Source: JBIOUF01 sp044866695
GTDB lineage: Bacteria > Actinomycetota > Actinomycetes > Propionibacteriales > Nocardioidaceae
DNA: 14,519 bases
NCBI GenBank assembly: GCA_044866695.1
Contig: JBIOUF010000164.1
Span: forward strand, 1 to 14,519
Direction of reading: 5' to 3'
Under the pieces are notes generated by a model, which was given only the letters and a program-made list of their open reading frames with translations, did no database searches and was not told the DNA's origin. Below, in pieces: positions 7,408 to 14,179 of this stretch (within the stretch, counting starts at the first letter, position 1; every line of letters starts with the position of its first letter). Made by a program: the position numbers and the translations under genes.

Positions 7408-8303
7408 GCCGCAACTCCTTCGCGTTGGGTTTCTGCAGTGAGCGACAAGAACATGTCTTCGAGCCCGGCGCCCTCGGCGGACCGGAGCTCGGTGAGGGCG
7501 ATGCCGGCGGTCAGGGCCACGGCCCCGACCCGAGCGGGGTCGGCATCGGTGCGGACCGAGCCGTCCCCGGCGAGCGTGCTGGGGATCCCGGCCTGCTCAA
7601 GGGCGTGAGCGAGGTCGCGCGGTGACGTCGACCGGACCAGCGTCCCCGCTGCCGCCAGCAGCTCTTCCTTGCTGCCGGACGCGACGATCTTTCCGTTGCC
7701 GATCACGACCAGGTCATCGGCGATGACCTCGATCTCGTGGAGCAGGTGCGAGGACAGCAGCACCGTGCCGCCCTGACTGGCGAAGCCCGTCAGCAGATCG
7801 CGCATCCACCGGATCCCGGCAGGGTCGAGCCCGTTGGCGGGCTCGTCGAGGATCAGCACCTTGGGATCTCCGAGGAGTGCGGTGGCGACACCGAGCCGCT
7901 GGCGCATTCCGAGGGAGTAGTTGCGCACCCGGCGCTTGGCCTCGGTGGGTGTCAGACTCACCAGCTCGAGCATCTCGTCGACGCGGCGGCGGGGCAGGCC
8001 GATGGTGTCGGCGGCGATCGTGAGGATCTCGCGTCCGGTGCGGCCGGCGTGCTGGGCGGAGGCGTCGAGAAGGACGCCCACCTCGAGGCCGGGGTTGGGG
8101 AGGTCGGCGAACCGTTCTCCGTTGATGGTCGCGGTGCCGGACGTCGGGGCGGTCAGGCCGACCATCACGCGCATCGTGGTGGACTTGCCGGCGCCGTTCG
8201 GGCCGAGGAAACCGGTGACGCGACCGGACTGGGCGGTGAAGGAGACGTTGTCGACGGCGGTGAAGCCGGCGTACCTCCGGGTCAGTGACTCAACAGTGAT
8301 CAT
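7404..8303 (-). CDS. ABC transporter ATP-binding protein
   Basis: 299 residues from ATG 8303 (MITVESLTRRYAG). An in-frame ATG at 8336 would add 11 residues of no family likeness, so the inner start is preferred. Walker A is GPNGAGKST (34-42), the signature is YSLGMRQRLG (129-138), Walker B is VLILDEP (149-155) and the switch histidine is in SSHLLHE (H186). The Q-loop position falls in the stretch GVLLDASAQ, where the usual glutamine is not obvious, as in many exporters of this subfamily. Residues 215-299 form the C-terminal extension of the BcrA/NatA-like class. It supplies ATP hydrolysis for the permease encoded next, with which it overlaps by four bases. Confidence 0.95.
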   Translation of the reverse strand: MITVESLTRRYAGFTAVDNVSFTAQSGRVTGFLGPNGAGKSTTMRVMVGLTAPTSGTATINGERFADLPNPGLEVGVLLDASAQHAGRTGREILTIAADTIGLPRRRVDEMLELVSLTPTEAKRRVRNYSLGMRQRLGVATALLGDPKVLILDEPANGLDPAGIRWMRDLLTGFASQGGTVLLSSHLLHEIEVIADDLVVIGNGKIVASGSKEELLAAAGTLVRSTSPRDLAHALEQAGIPSTLAGDGSVRTDADPARVGAVALTAGIALTELRSAEGAGLEDMFLSLTAETQREGVAA

Positions 8304-8434
8304 GTGACAACCCTGGCCGCGTCGCGGCGTGCGCACATCGGCGTCGAGGCCGGACCCTCCTCGGCCGTCGGGAGGAGCGGGGTCTCGTTGTTTCGGTCGG
8401 TCCCCGGCGCCGTGGCGGTCCCTAGGCTGGGTGT
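8304..8434. promoter_or_regulatory. Divergent promoter region between the ABC operon and the two-component system
   Basis: These 131 bases serve both directions. For the kinase, TAGGCT (8423-8428) lies 6 bases before GTG 8435 and no ribosome site is visible, so the transcript is probably leaderless. In the middle, GACCC and TCCTC (8353-8362) pair imperfectly with GAGGA and GGGTC (8372-8376 and 8380-8384). This dyad is a candidate binding site for the response regulator. No clear -10 for the ABC direction was found. Confidence 0.5.
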
Positions 8435-9577
8435 GTGATCACCAACGCCCTGCGCTCGCTATGGGCCGAGCCCCGAGCAGCCGCCGTTCCCGAACGGGTG
8501 TCGCGCGACTGGGTGCTGGTCGGGGTGTTGATGGTGACGGCGCTGCTCGAGGGAGTCCTCCGGGACGACGTCGCCTGGCGGCCGGTCGTGACGATCGTGG
8601 CGGTCGGGCTTGCGCCGGTGCTGCTGTGGCGGCGTACCCACCCGTTGGTCTGCGTCGTGGTGGGCTTCGGCACCGGCATGGCGTTGGGACTGGCGAGTCA
8701 GCTGGCCGGGATCCCGGGTGTGGGCCTCAACACGATGATCTACATCCTGGTGCTCCCCTACGCGCTGGTCCGCTGGGGTTCAGGGCGTCAGATCGTGATC
8801 GGGCTGGCGGTGGTGCTGGTCGCTGCGGTGGTCAGCATTGCGACCGACTACTCCGGGCCGGCCGAGCTCTTCGGTGGGTTCGGCGTTCTGGTGGCTGCGG
8901 CGGCGGGCGGAGCGGCGTTCCGCTACCGCGCCGAGAGCCGTCGCCGGGCTTTGGACCAGATCCGCAGCCAGGAGCGGGTCGCCCTCGCGCGAGAGCTGCA
9001 CGACATAGTCGCCCACCACGTCTCGGCGATCGCTGTGCAGGCGCAGGCGGGCCGGGCGATGGCCAGGCAGCGACCCGAGGCGGGGCTCGAGGCGCTGGCA
9101 GCCATCGAAGGGGAAGCATCGCGGACGCTCGCGGAGATGCGGGCGATGGTCCGGGTACTGCGCGACGGAGCGCCAGCGGAGTACGCCCCCCAGCCCGGCG
9201 TTGCCCACCTGATGTCCCTCGCCCGCCGCGACTCGGTCCCGGTCGTCGACGTGGAGCTGCCGGGTGACCTGGACGAACTTCCGCTCCAGGTCGACACGGC
9301 GGTCTATCGGCTGGCGCAAGAGGCGCTGACCAACGCCCTGCGGCACGCGCGCAACGCCTCGCGTGTGGAGATCCGGGTCGTCGAGGGTGCAGGACGGCTG
9401 CGGCTACGCGTGACCGACGACGGTCGGATCGACCCGGCGCGGTCGGCGAGCCACGGCTTCGGGCTGCTGGGGATGACCGAGCGCGTGCAGCTGCTAGGCG
9501 GCACGCTGCGTGCCGGGCCGGCGCCCGAGGGCGGGTGGACGGTGGACGCCGAGCTGCCGACGGAGGTAGGCAGATGA
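8435..9577 (+). CDS. Sensor histidine kinase, NarL/DesK-type (HisKA_3)
   Basis: 380 residues from GTG 8435. The N-terminal part holds several membrane segments (about 26-42, 50-64, 70-90, 100-112, 118-136 and 145-162) with almost no outside domain. That suggests sensing within the membrane, or of a partner transporter. A short coiled segment follows. The dimerization and phosphoacceptor box is ERVALARELHDIVAHHVSAI, with histidine 189. The ATPase domain has an N box (AQEALTNALRHARNAS, N300), a DDG motif at 328-330 and a glycine box GFGLLGMTER (341-350). It would phosphorylate the response regulator encoded directly after it, with an ATGA overlap. The divergent ABC operon is the likely target of the pair. 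Confidence 0.93.
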   Translation: MITNALRSLWAEPRAAAVPERVSRDWVLVGVLMVTALLEGVLRDDVAWRPVVTIVAVGLAPVLLWRRTHPLVCVVVGFGTGMALGLASQLAGIPGVGLNTMIYILVLPYALVRWGSGRQIVIGLAVVLVAAVVSIATDYSGPAELFGGFGVLVAAAAGGAAFRYRAESRRRALDQIRSQERVALARELHDIVAHHVSAIAVQAQAGRAMARQRPEAGLEALAAIEGEASRTLAEMRAMVRVLRDGAPAEYAPQPGVAHLMSLARRDSVPVVDVELPGDLDELPLQVDTAVYRLAQEALTNALRHARNASRVEIRVVEGAGRLRLRVTDDGRIDPARSASHGFGLLGMTERVQLLGGTLRAGPAPEGGWTVDAELPTEVGR

Positions 9578-10230
9578 CGGTGCGCGTGCTGGTGGCCGAC
9601 GACCAGGATCTGGTGCGTACCGGCCTGTCCATGATCCTTGACGCCCAGCCCGACATCGAGGTCGTCGGTCAGGCCGCCGACGGCCACGCCGCGGTCGAGC
9701 TGGCGCGTCGGCTCACCCCCGATGTGTGCCTGGTCGACATCCGGATGCCCGGGCTCGACGGCATCGAGGTGACCGAGCTCCTCGCCGGCCGGGGCGTCCC
9801 AGACCCCATCGCGGTGGTGGTGATCACGACCTTCGACCTCGACGAGTACGTCCACGGCGCGCTTCGGGCCGGCGCCCGAGGCTTTCTGCTCAAGGACGCC
9901 GGGCCGCAGCTGCTCGTCCAGGCCGTGCATGCCGCCGCCGTCGGCGATGCCCTGATCGCGCCGAACATCACGCGGCGGTTGCTGGCCACCCTGGCCGCCA
10001 GGGAACCGTCGAGCCGACGTACCCAACCGATCGAGCCGCTCACCGACCGCGAGGAGGAGGTGCTGGCGCTGGTCGCCCGTGGCCGCACGAACGCCGAGAT
10101 CGCCGCCGATCTCTTCATCGGCCTGACGACCGCCAAGACCCACGTCGCCAGCCTGCTGGCCAAGATCGGCGCCCGCAACAGGGTCGAGATCGCGATGTGG
10201 GCCTACGACACCGGCCGGGTGGGGGACTGA
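9574..10230 (+). CDS. LuxR/NarL-type DNA-binding response regulator
   Basis: 218 residues from ATG 9574, overlapping the kinase stop. The receiver domain (1-120) has acidic residues D9 and D10, the phosphoacceptor D55 in CLVDIRMPG, a threonine at the switch position in VITTFD, and K107 in LLKDAG. After a linker, residues about 154-214 form a LuxR-type helix-turn-helix: LTDREEEVLALVARG, then NAEIAADLFIGLTTAKTHV. Phosphorylated dimers of this family bind short inverted repeats near promoters, so the dyad in 8353-8384 is a natural candidate site. All key residues are present and the length is normal, so it should be functional. Confidence 0.95.
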   Translation: MTVRVLVADDQDLVRTGLSMILDAQPDIEVVGQAADGHAAVELARRLTPDVCLVDIRMPGLDGIEVTELLAGRGVPDPIAVVVITTFDLDEYVHGALRAGARGFLLKDAGPQLLVQAVHAAAVGDALIAPNITRRLLATLAAREPSSRRTQPIEPLTDREEEVLALVARGRTNAEIAADLFIGLTTAKTHVASLLAKIGARNRVEIAMWAYDTGRVGD

Positions 10231-10506
10231 AGCCGCCGTCCAGGGACTCGGAGAAGCCGTTTGTGCCATGCAAGCAGGGTTCTGTGAACGCGGCCTCGTC
10301 AAGGAGATGCGCCGCGAGCCACGCATCGCCTTGCGGTGGGCAAGCTCACCGGTCAGCTGCGAGCTGCACAGATCGCCGGGCGGCTAACGCGGATTTCCGC
10401 GCAGCCGGTTCGGGGCAACTCCAGGGGGTTCGGGTGACGGGATTCCCCTTGTGTGCCTGGTGATTCGAATCCGCGCGGCCCGGTGCCGAGCACGCGCCAA
10501 TAGCGG
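10231..10506. other. Intergenic stretch of 276 bases, no gene seen
   Basis: No frame looks coding. The only structures seen are a tight palindrome (CGCGGA and TCCGCG, 10388-10401) and a tRNA T-loop-like string at 10462-10472 without a supporting cloverleaf. No terminator for the regulator gene is obvious. Part of it may be relaxase debris continuing into the next feature. Confidence 0.4.
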
Positions 10507-10806
10507 ATGGTCGCCACCGGCGAGGCGCCCCACGTCTGGCAGGAGCGGGTCGTCGAGTACGTCGGGCAGCGGGACGAGCGGACCGGCCACTTGGCGAAGT
10601 ACCTCGACGGGCTGCAGCGCAAGGGCGTGAACGCCGACAGAATCCTCGAGCTCGCCGTCGCCGGGAAACCGCTGCCGGTCGACCACCCAACCGCCGCCCT
10701 CGCCTACCGGGTGAAGGACCTCGTCGCACCGCGACCCCGGAATGCAGCTCGTGTCGACGACTTCCGACGCACGACACCCTCCGCTGGACCTGCCCTGGAG
10801 CTCTGA
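10507..10806 (+). pseudogene. C-terminal relic of a MobF/TrwC-type conjugative relaxase (copy A)
   Basis: The frame from ATG 10507 to TGA 10806 has 99 codons; a TAG lies just upstream in frame (10501-10503). The stretch RILELAVAGKPLPVDHPTAA followed by LAYRVKDLV resembles the extreme C-terminus of large actinobacterial MobF relaxases, where a helical segment ends in a PLP-(D/E)HP-AAL pattern. The same pattern occurs again at 12408-12470 in this window, which supports a shared origin. Relaxases of this class exceed 1000 residues, so this is only the tail. The call rests on remembered family patterns and not on an alignment. Confidence 0.5.
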
Positions 10807-10820
10807 GGACCCATCTGTCA

Positions 10821-10855
10821 CTTGGAATGTATCTCGCCAAGCGATACACTCCAAG
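10821..10855. promoter_or_regulatory. 35-bp dyad covering the AbiEi-type gene promoter
   Basis: The arms CTTGGAATGTATC (10821-10833) and GATACACTCCAAG (10843-10855) match at 12 of 13 positions and are separated by 9 bases, with the exact centre at 10838. The -35-like TTGGAA (10822-10827) and the -10-like TACACT (10845-10850) are 17 bp apart and lie one in each arm. The -10 is 6 bases from ATG 10857. A protein bound here would block the promoter directly. AbiEi antitoxins are known to repress their own operons through inverted repeats. Confidence 0.75.
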
Positions 10856-10856
10856 C

Positions 10857-11789
10857 ATGAAGTCGAAGGATGCCTTCCGTGTGCTCGCTGAGGTCACCGC
10901 CTACCAGTGGGGCATGGTGACGTCGGCTCAAGCCAGCATGCACGGCATCACGCGACTCGACCTCTCCCGACTCGCGGCTGACGGCCAGCTGGAACGCGTT
11001 GCTCATGGCGTCTACAAGGATGCTGGTGCTCCCGCCGGCCCGCATGCCGATCTGCAGGCCGCCTGGCTCAGCACCGATCCGAAGTCGATGGGCGAGGCGC
11101 GGATCAAGGACGCCGCTAGCGGTGTTGTCGTGGCAGGCGAGTCCGCCGCCGACCTCCATGGGATCGGTGACCTCCGCGCTCTGCGGCACGACTTCGTCTC
11201 CCCCGCCCGCCGGCAGAGTCAGCGCAGCGCCATCCGCTACCGCCAGCGCATCCTTGACCCCCGCGACGTCACGCTCGTCGTGGGCCTGCCGGTCATGACG
11301 ATGGAGCGCACGATTGCCGACCTCGTCGACGACACGAAGGACCTCAGCATCGTGGCTGATGCGCTGCGCGACGCGTCCAGCAAGCGGGACCTCGACCTCG
11401 AGCGGCTCCGGGGACTCCTCGCTCCCCTTTCCCACCGCAACGGACTCGCGAAGGGGGATGGAGCCGCGCTGCTGGATCGGCTGATGGAGATCGCGGGCAT
11501 CGACATCGACTCGCTGACGCGGTTCATCGCGCGTTCGCCGACGTACAGTTCACTCGCCCAGGTGGCCAGACTCGTCAGAAACGTTGATGCCGCCGTCGAC
11601 ACGCGCAGAGCCGAGGTGCCTGGCCGCCGATACCATGGGTTTCATGGCCGAGACGGCAGCGCCTACCCGCAAGCCCCTCAGCGGCCCAGCCGGCCGCCGC
11701 GTGGCAGCCCACCGTGGCGAGCTGCGCGAGGTGCTGCGCCGTCATGGCGTCACGAACCCCGCGGTGTTCGGCAGCGCTGCACGGGGTGA
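10857..11789 (+). CDS. AbiEi-type (type IV) antitoxin / winged-helix transcriptional regulator
   Basis: From ATG 10857 there are 310 codons. An ATG at 10827 lies inside the promoter and is rejected, because TACACT sits 6 bases before 10857 and indicates a leaderless start. The N-terminus (about 5-60) is the AbiEi winged helix: a helix, GMVTSAQASMHGITR, a recognition helix LDLSRLAADGQLERV, and the AHGVYKDAG wing. The middle has GVVVAGESAADLHGIG and LPVMTMERTIADLVDD, both typical of the AbiEi C-terminal domain. After about residue 255 (base 11620) the reading becomes proline- and arginine-rich and overlaps the next gene out of frame. The true C-terminus has therefore probably been altered by a frameshift or deletion. 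It should bind DNA, repress its own operon and counteract a nucleotidyltransferase toxin in trans. Confidence 0.75.
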   Translation: MKSKDAFRVLAEVTAYQWGMVTSAQASMHGITRLDLSRLAADGQLERVAHGVYKDAGAPAGPHADLQAAWLSTDPKSMGEARIKDAASGVVVAGESAADLHGIGDLRALRHDFVSPARRQSQRSAIRYRQRILDPRDVTLVVGLPVMTMERTIADLVDDTKDLSIVADALRDASSKRDLDLERLRGLLAPLSHRNGLAKGDGAALLDRLMEIAGIDIDSLTRFIARSPTYSSLAQVARLVRNVDAAVDTRRAEVPGRRYHGFHGRDGSAYPQAPQRPSRPPRGSPPWRAARGAAPSWRHEPRGVRQRCTG

Positions 11790-11973
11790 CGATCGTGAAG
11801 ACAGCGACGTCGACCTGCTGGTCGACTTCGCACCCGGGACCGACATCATCGACATCATCGGCATCAAGCGGGAACTAGAAGACGTGCTAGGCGTGCCCGT
11901 CGACTTGGTGCCGCGCAACGGTCTCAAGGAGCGGGTGCACTCCGGCGCCGCGAAGGATTTGCTGCCACTGTGA
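11644..11973 (+). CDS. MNT-domain nucleotidyltransferase (HEPN-MNT antitoxin type)
   Basis: 109 residues from ATG 11644; TACCAT (11631-11636) lies 7 bases upstream, another leaderless arrangement. The minimal nucleotidyltransferase signature GS-X10-DxD is exact: GSAARGDDREDSDVD (G43, S44, D55, D57), with a third acidic residue D87 in VPVDLVP. In HEPN-MNT modules this protein transfers AMP groups to a tyrosine of the HEPN ribonuclease and so silences it. In AbiE modules the nucleotidyltransferase is instead a toxin of about 300 residues, which this is not. Its start overlaps the end of the AbiEi-type frame and its stop overlaps the next start (GTGA). All catalytic residues are present, but the expected HEPN partner is lost. 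Confidence 0.85.
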   Translation: MAETAAPTRKPLSGPAGRRVAAHRGELREVLRRHGVTNPAVFGSAARGDDREDSDVDLLVDFAPGTDIIDIIGIKRELEDVLGVPVDLVPRNGLKERVHSGAAKDLLPL

Positions 11974-12287
11974 GGCGCTCCGATGCCGACCGGCTGGATG
12001 ACATCGCTGCCATCGGCGCCGGCGGCCTGCTGCGCGATGTCGCGACCACCCACGGCGTGATTCGGCTCGACGAACTGGTGCGGTTCACCGACCCCGCCGA
12101 GGGCGAGGCGTCGCTGGCTCTCCGCGACGCCGACCGGGCCGCGCTGGGGTTCTACCTGGACAACAACGACCGCGTCCACGTCGGCGATGTGGCGTCGTGC
12201 CTCGAGGACGTCTTCGGAGCGTGGTCACTTGAACGCGCCGGTGGGCGCGACTGCCTCATGCTCGCGCCCCCGGGAGCTGGTGCGTGA
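11970..12287 (+). pseudogene. HEPN toxin N-terminus fused in frame to relaxase helicase fragment
   Basis: GTG 11970 overlaps the MNT stop, as HEPN genes normally do. The first residues MRRSDADRLDDI match the start of DUF86-type HEPN ribonucleases. From about residue 14 (base 12010) the sequence changes. GAGGLLRDVATTHGV, then LDELVRFTDPAEGEASLALR, DADRAALGFYLDNNDRVHVG and RAGGRDCLMLAP read like the helicase part of a MobF/TrwC relaxase. The HEPN catalytic R-X4-H motif and the AMP-acceptor tyrosine are absent, so the toxin is dead. The frame ends at TGA 12285-12287 after the point where relaxases continue LAPTRELV; a base change in the following cytosine run may explain this. Confidence 0.6.
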
Positions 12288-12609
12288 GCCGGGTCGAGAA
12301 CCACGCCCACATCGTGCTCTCCGACGAGTCGTCGCATGCGTTGCCGTCGCCGACGGTCGAGCGGTCGATGACGGCGACCGAGGTGCTCGAAGGCATCCTC
12401 GACACCGCCGCCGCAAGGAGGCCTCTGTCTGTTGAACACCCCACCGCCGCGCGCTGTCCTTCCGGGTCAAGGACCTCGCCACCTCGAGGAAGCGCAGTCC
12501 TGCCGCATCGATCGACCCGTTCCCAAGGCCGGATCCATCAGCAGAGCGGCCCGTCGCTCGGGATGTGACCGAGCTTGGTCGGCGGTCGTCGATAGCGTTG
12601 GTTGCGTGA
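12284..12609 (+). pseudogene. Relaxase relic, helicase end and C-terminus (copy B), frameshifted
   Basis: ENHAHIVLSDESSHALPSP followed by MTATEVLEGIL resembles the late helicase region of MobF relaxases. It is joined at once to AARRPLSVEHPTAA, so a stretch has been deleted between them. Around 12446-12454 two extra bases shift the frame; in the new frame it continues LSFRVKDLATSRKRSP and ends at TGA 12607-12609. Compared with copy A (PLPVDHPTAALAYRVKDLV), PL-V-HPTAAL--RVKDL is shared residue by residue. With the preceding chimera this is a relaxase gene collapsed by deletions. Confidence 0.55.
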
Positions 12610-12884
12610 TCGACAGTCCGAGCCCTGATGAGGTCCGCAAGTACCTGCATTGCTGGCACGAGCAGGGTACGGGAGCACCGCGCCGCGCTCAGGAAGCTGT
12701 TCGGCACCATGCCACGGGATGTCGATGCCGGCGAAGTCTCGGCGAAGGTGGCGGCGCTCAACCGCCTTTACCCCGCCAGCATCTACGGCGTCGTCCAGAT
12801 GCCAAGGCCATCGTCAGCCTGAACATCGACGACCCGCTCAGCCCCGGTCTGGTCGCGAAGGTGCGTCGAGCAGCGAGCCCGTGA
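12606..12884 (+). pseudogene. Hypothetical protein gene with two compensating frameshifts
   Basis: GTG 12606 lies 7 bases behind TAGCGT (12593-12598), again leaderless in style. The reading VIDSPSPDEVRKYLHCWHEQ goes off frame near 12667-12670. The adjacent frame continues REHRAALRKLFGTMPRDVD and AALNRLYPASIYGVVQ to about 12797, and the original frame resumes with AKAIVSLNIDDPLSPGLVAK to TGA 12882-12884. Combined, this is a soluble, charged protein of about 92 residues. I do not recognise the family. GC-rich third positions in each segment support a former gene. It ends 20 bases from the convergent Fic gene. Confidence 0.55.
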
Positions 12885-12904
12885 CCCCCATGCTCAGTCC
12901 GTAG

Positions 12905-14173
12905 TCAGTCCCTGGGCTTGTGAGTGCCGTAGCCGCGACGTCCGACGCGTTCGGCGAAGGCGTCGAGCGCTGCGATGACGTCTTGGGCGATCCACGCGCG
13001 GTTGCGCTGCCCGCCGCGCGCACGTTTGAGGATGCCTGCTTCCTCGAGTTGTTCGACGGCACGTTGGGCCGCAGACAAGGCGACGCCCGTGGCCGTTTCG
13101 ACGTAGGCGATGTTGACCGCAGGCTGGTTCAGCAGTTGCGGGAGCAGGCGTCGTGCCGCCGACCCACGCCTGGAGGCGAGGTTCTCGCTCCACCCTTCGT
13201 AGACCTGCTCCAGGTCGTCGACGAGAATCCGGCCGTTGCCGATCGCACGGAACGAAGCGTTGATGAACTGTCGGATGATCGTCTCGACGTACCCCTCGCG
13301 GTAGTCCGTCAGCGCGTGGAAATAGGCCGACGTGTCGGTCAGCAGGCCGGCAGAGACTGGGACCGTCAGCCTGCGGGTGACGCCCGAGTGGCGAAGCATC
13401 GCGTGGACGAGGGTTCGCCCGATGCGGCCGTTGCCGTCGTTGAAGGGGTGGATCGTCTCGAACTGCGCGTGCGCGATGGCCATCTGCACCAACGCGGGCA
13501 GGTCGACGCGGTGGACATAGGCGATGAGGTCATCGAGAGCGGCCGGAACCCGTGATTGATGCGGCGGCACGAACGATGCCGTGTGCGGGCTCAGCGCGTC
13601 GCTGCCGATCCAGACCTGCTGGTTACGAAGTCGACCAGGAGCGGCATAGGCATGCCGGTGGAGCAACGCCTGGTGGGCCGCAAGGATCGTGTCGATGCTG
13701 ATGTCGTCGGCCAACGCGACAGCGCGCTGCATGGCGGTGACGTTCGCCGCCACCAGCTGAGCGTTCGGCCCGGCCTTGGCATCGATGGCAACCATCGCCA
13801 GCGCGCGAGCACCAGCGGTCACGCCCTCGATCTCTGACGACGATGCTGACTCTGTACGCAGCAGCACGGACGCCAGCGGTGCGAGTTCTGTGGCCGTGTC
13901 GTCGCCTTCGCGGGCGGCACGTCTTTCCGCGATCGCAGTGACCTCGGCATCGAAGCGGGTGATCTCGCGAACGGCATCCTCGGCCTCAGCTTGGAGTGCG
14001 GCATCGACCTGTAGCGTGGATTCAGCGACAGCAGCCGGCATAGCCGCTTGATACGGGCCACGAGCCAAGAGTTGCTGGCGGCGCGAGACAGAGTGGTCTG
14101 GTTCGCGGTCCCAAGGATGGGTTTCCCAGCCGACCGCGAACTCAGGGTGTAGCCCGCCTCGTTCTTGGTTCAC
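12905..14173 (-). CDS. Fic-family AMP-transferase, class II, with C-terminal winged helix
   Basis: 422 residues from GTG 14173. The Fic motif HPFNDGNGRIGR (242-253) is complete, with catalytic H242. The preceding residues RNQQVWIG (183-190) form the target-binding flap region. An inhibitory helix motif S-x3-E-G is present before the core in SSSEIEG (S112, E116, G117). This places it in class II, where the glutamate blocks productive ATP binding in cis. Residues about 340-405 look like a winged helix (LLPQLLNQPAV, then ATGVALSAAQRAVEQLEEAG), common in Fic proteins that may act on their own promoter. Fic enzymes attach AMP to hydroxyl groups of target proteins; the target is unknown here. A dyad covers its promoter. 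The gene seems intact and lies beside decayed mobile DNA, as many Fic genes do. Confidence 0.93.
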   Translation of the reverse strand: MNQERGGLHPEFAVGWETHPWDREPDHSVSRRQQLLARGPYQAAMPAAVAESTLQVDAALQAEAEDAVREITRFDAEVTAIAERRAAREGDDTATELAPLASVLLRTESASSSEIEGVTAGARALAMVAIDAKAGPNAQLVAANVTAMQRAVALADDISIDTILAAHQALLHRHAYAAPGRLRNQQVWIGSDALSPHTASFVPPHQSRVPAALDDLIAYVHRVDLPALVQMAIAHAQFETIHPFNDGNGRIGRTLVHAMLRHSGVTRRLTVPVSAGLLTDTSAYFHALTDYREGYVETIIRQFINASFRAIGNGRILVDDLEQVYEGWSENLASRRGSAARRLLPQLLNQPAVNIAYVETATGVALSAAQRAVEQLEEAGILKRARGGQRNRAWIAQDVIAALDAFAERVGRRGYGTHKPRD

Positions 14174-14179
14174 ACGCGC

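Noticed and set aside
9304..10326. 340-codon minus-strand frame over the kinase end and regulator
   Set aside because: Shadow of two well-supported genes on the plus strand.
10462..10472. T-loop-like string GATTCGAATCC suggesting a tRNA or an integration site
   Set aside because: Flanking bases do not form a T stem, anticodon arm or acceptor stem, and no repeat of it marks an attachment site in the window.
10827..10859. Upstream ATG for the AbiEi-type gene
   Set aside because: It lies within the -35 element and the dyad; the ATG at 10857 is correctly spaced from TACACT and begins the family-like sequence.
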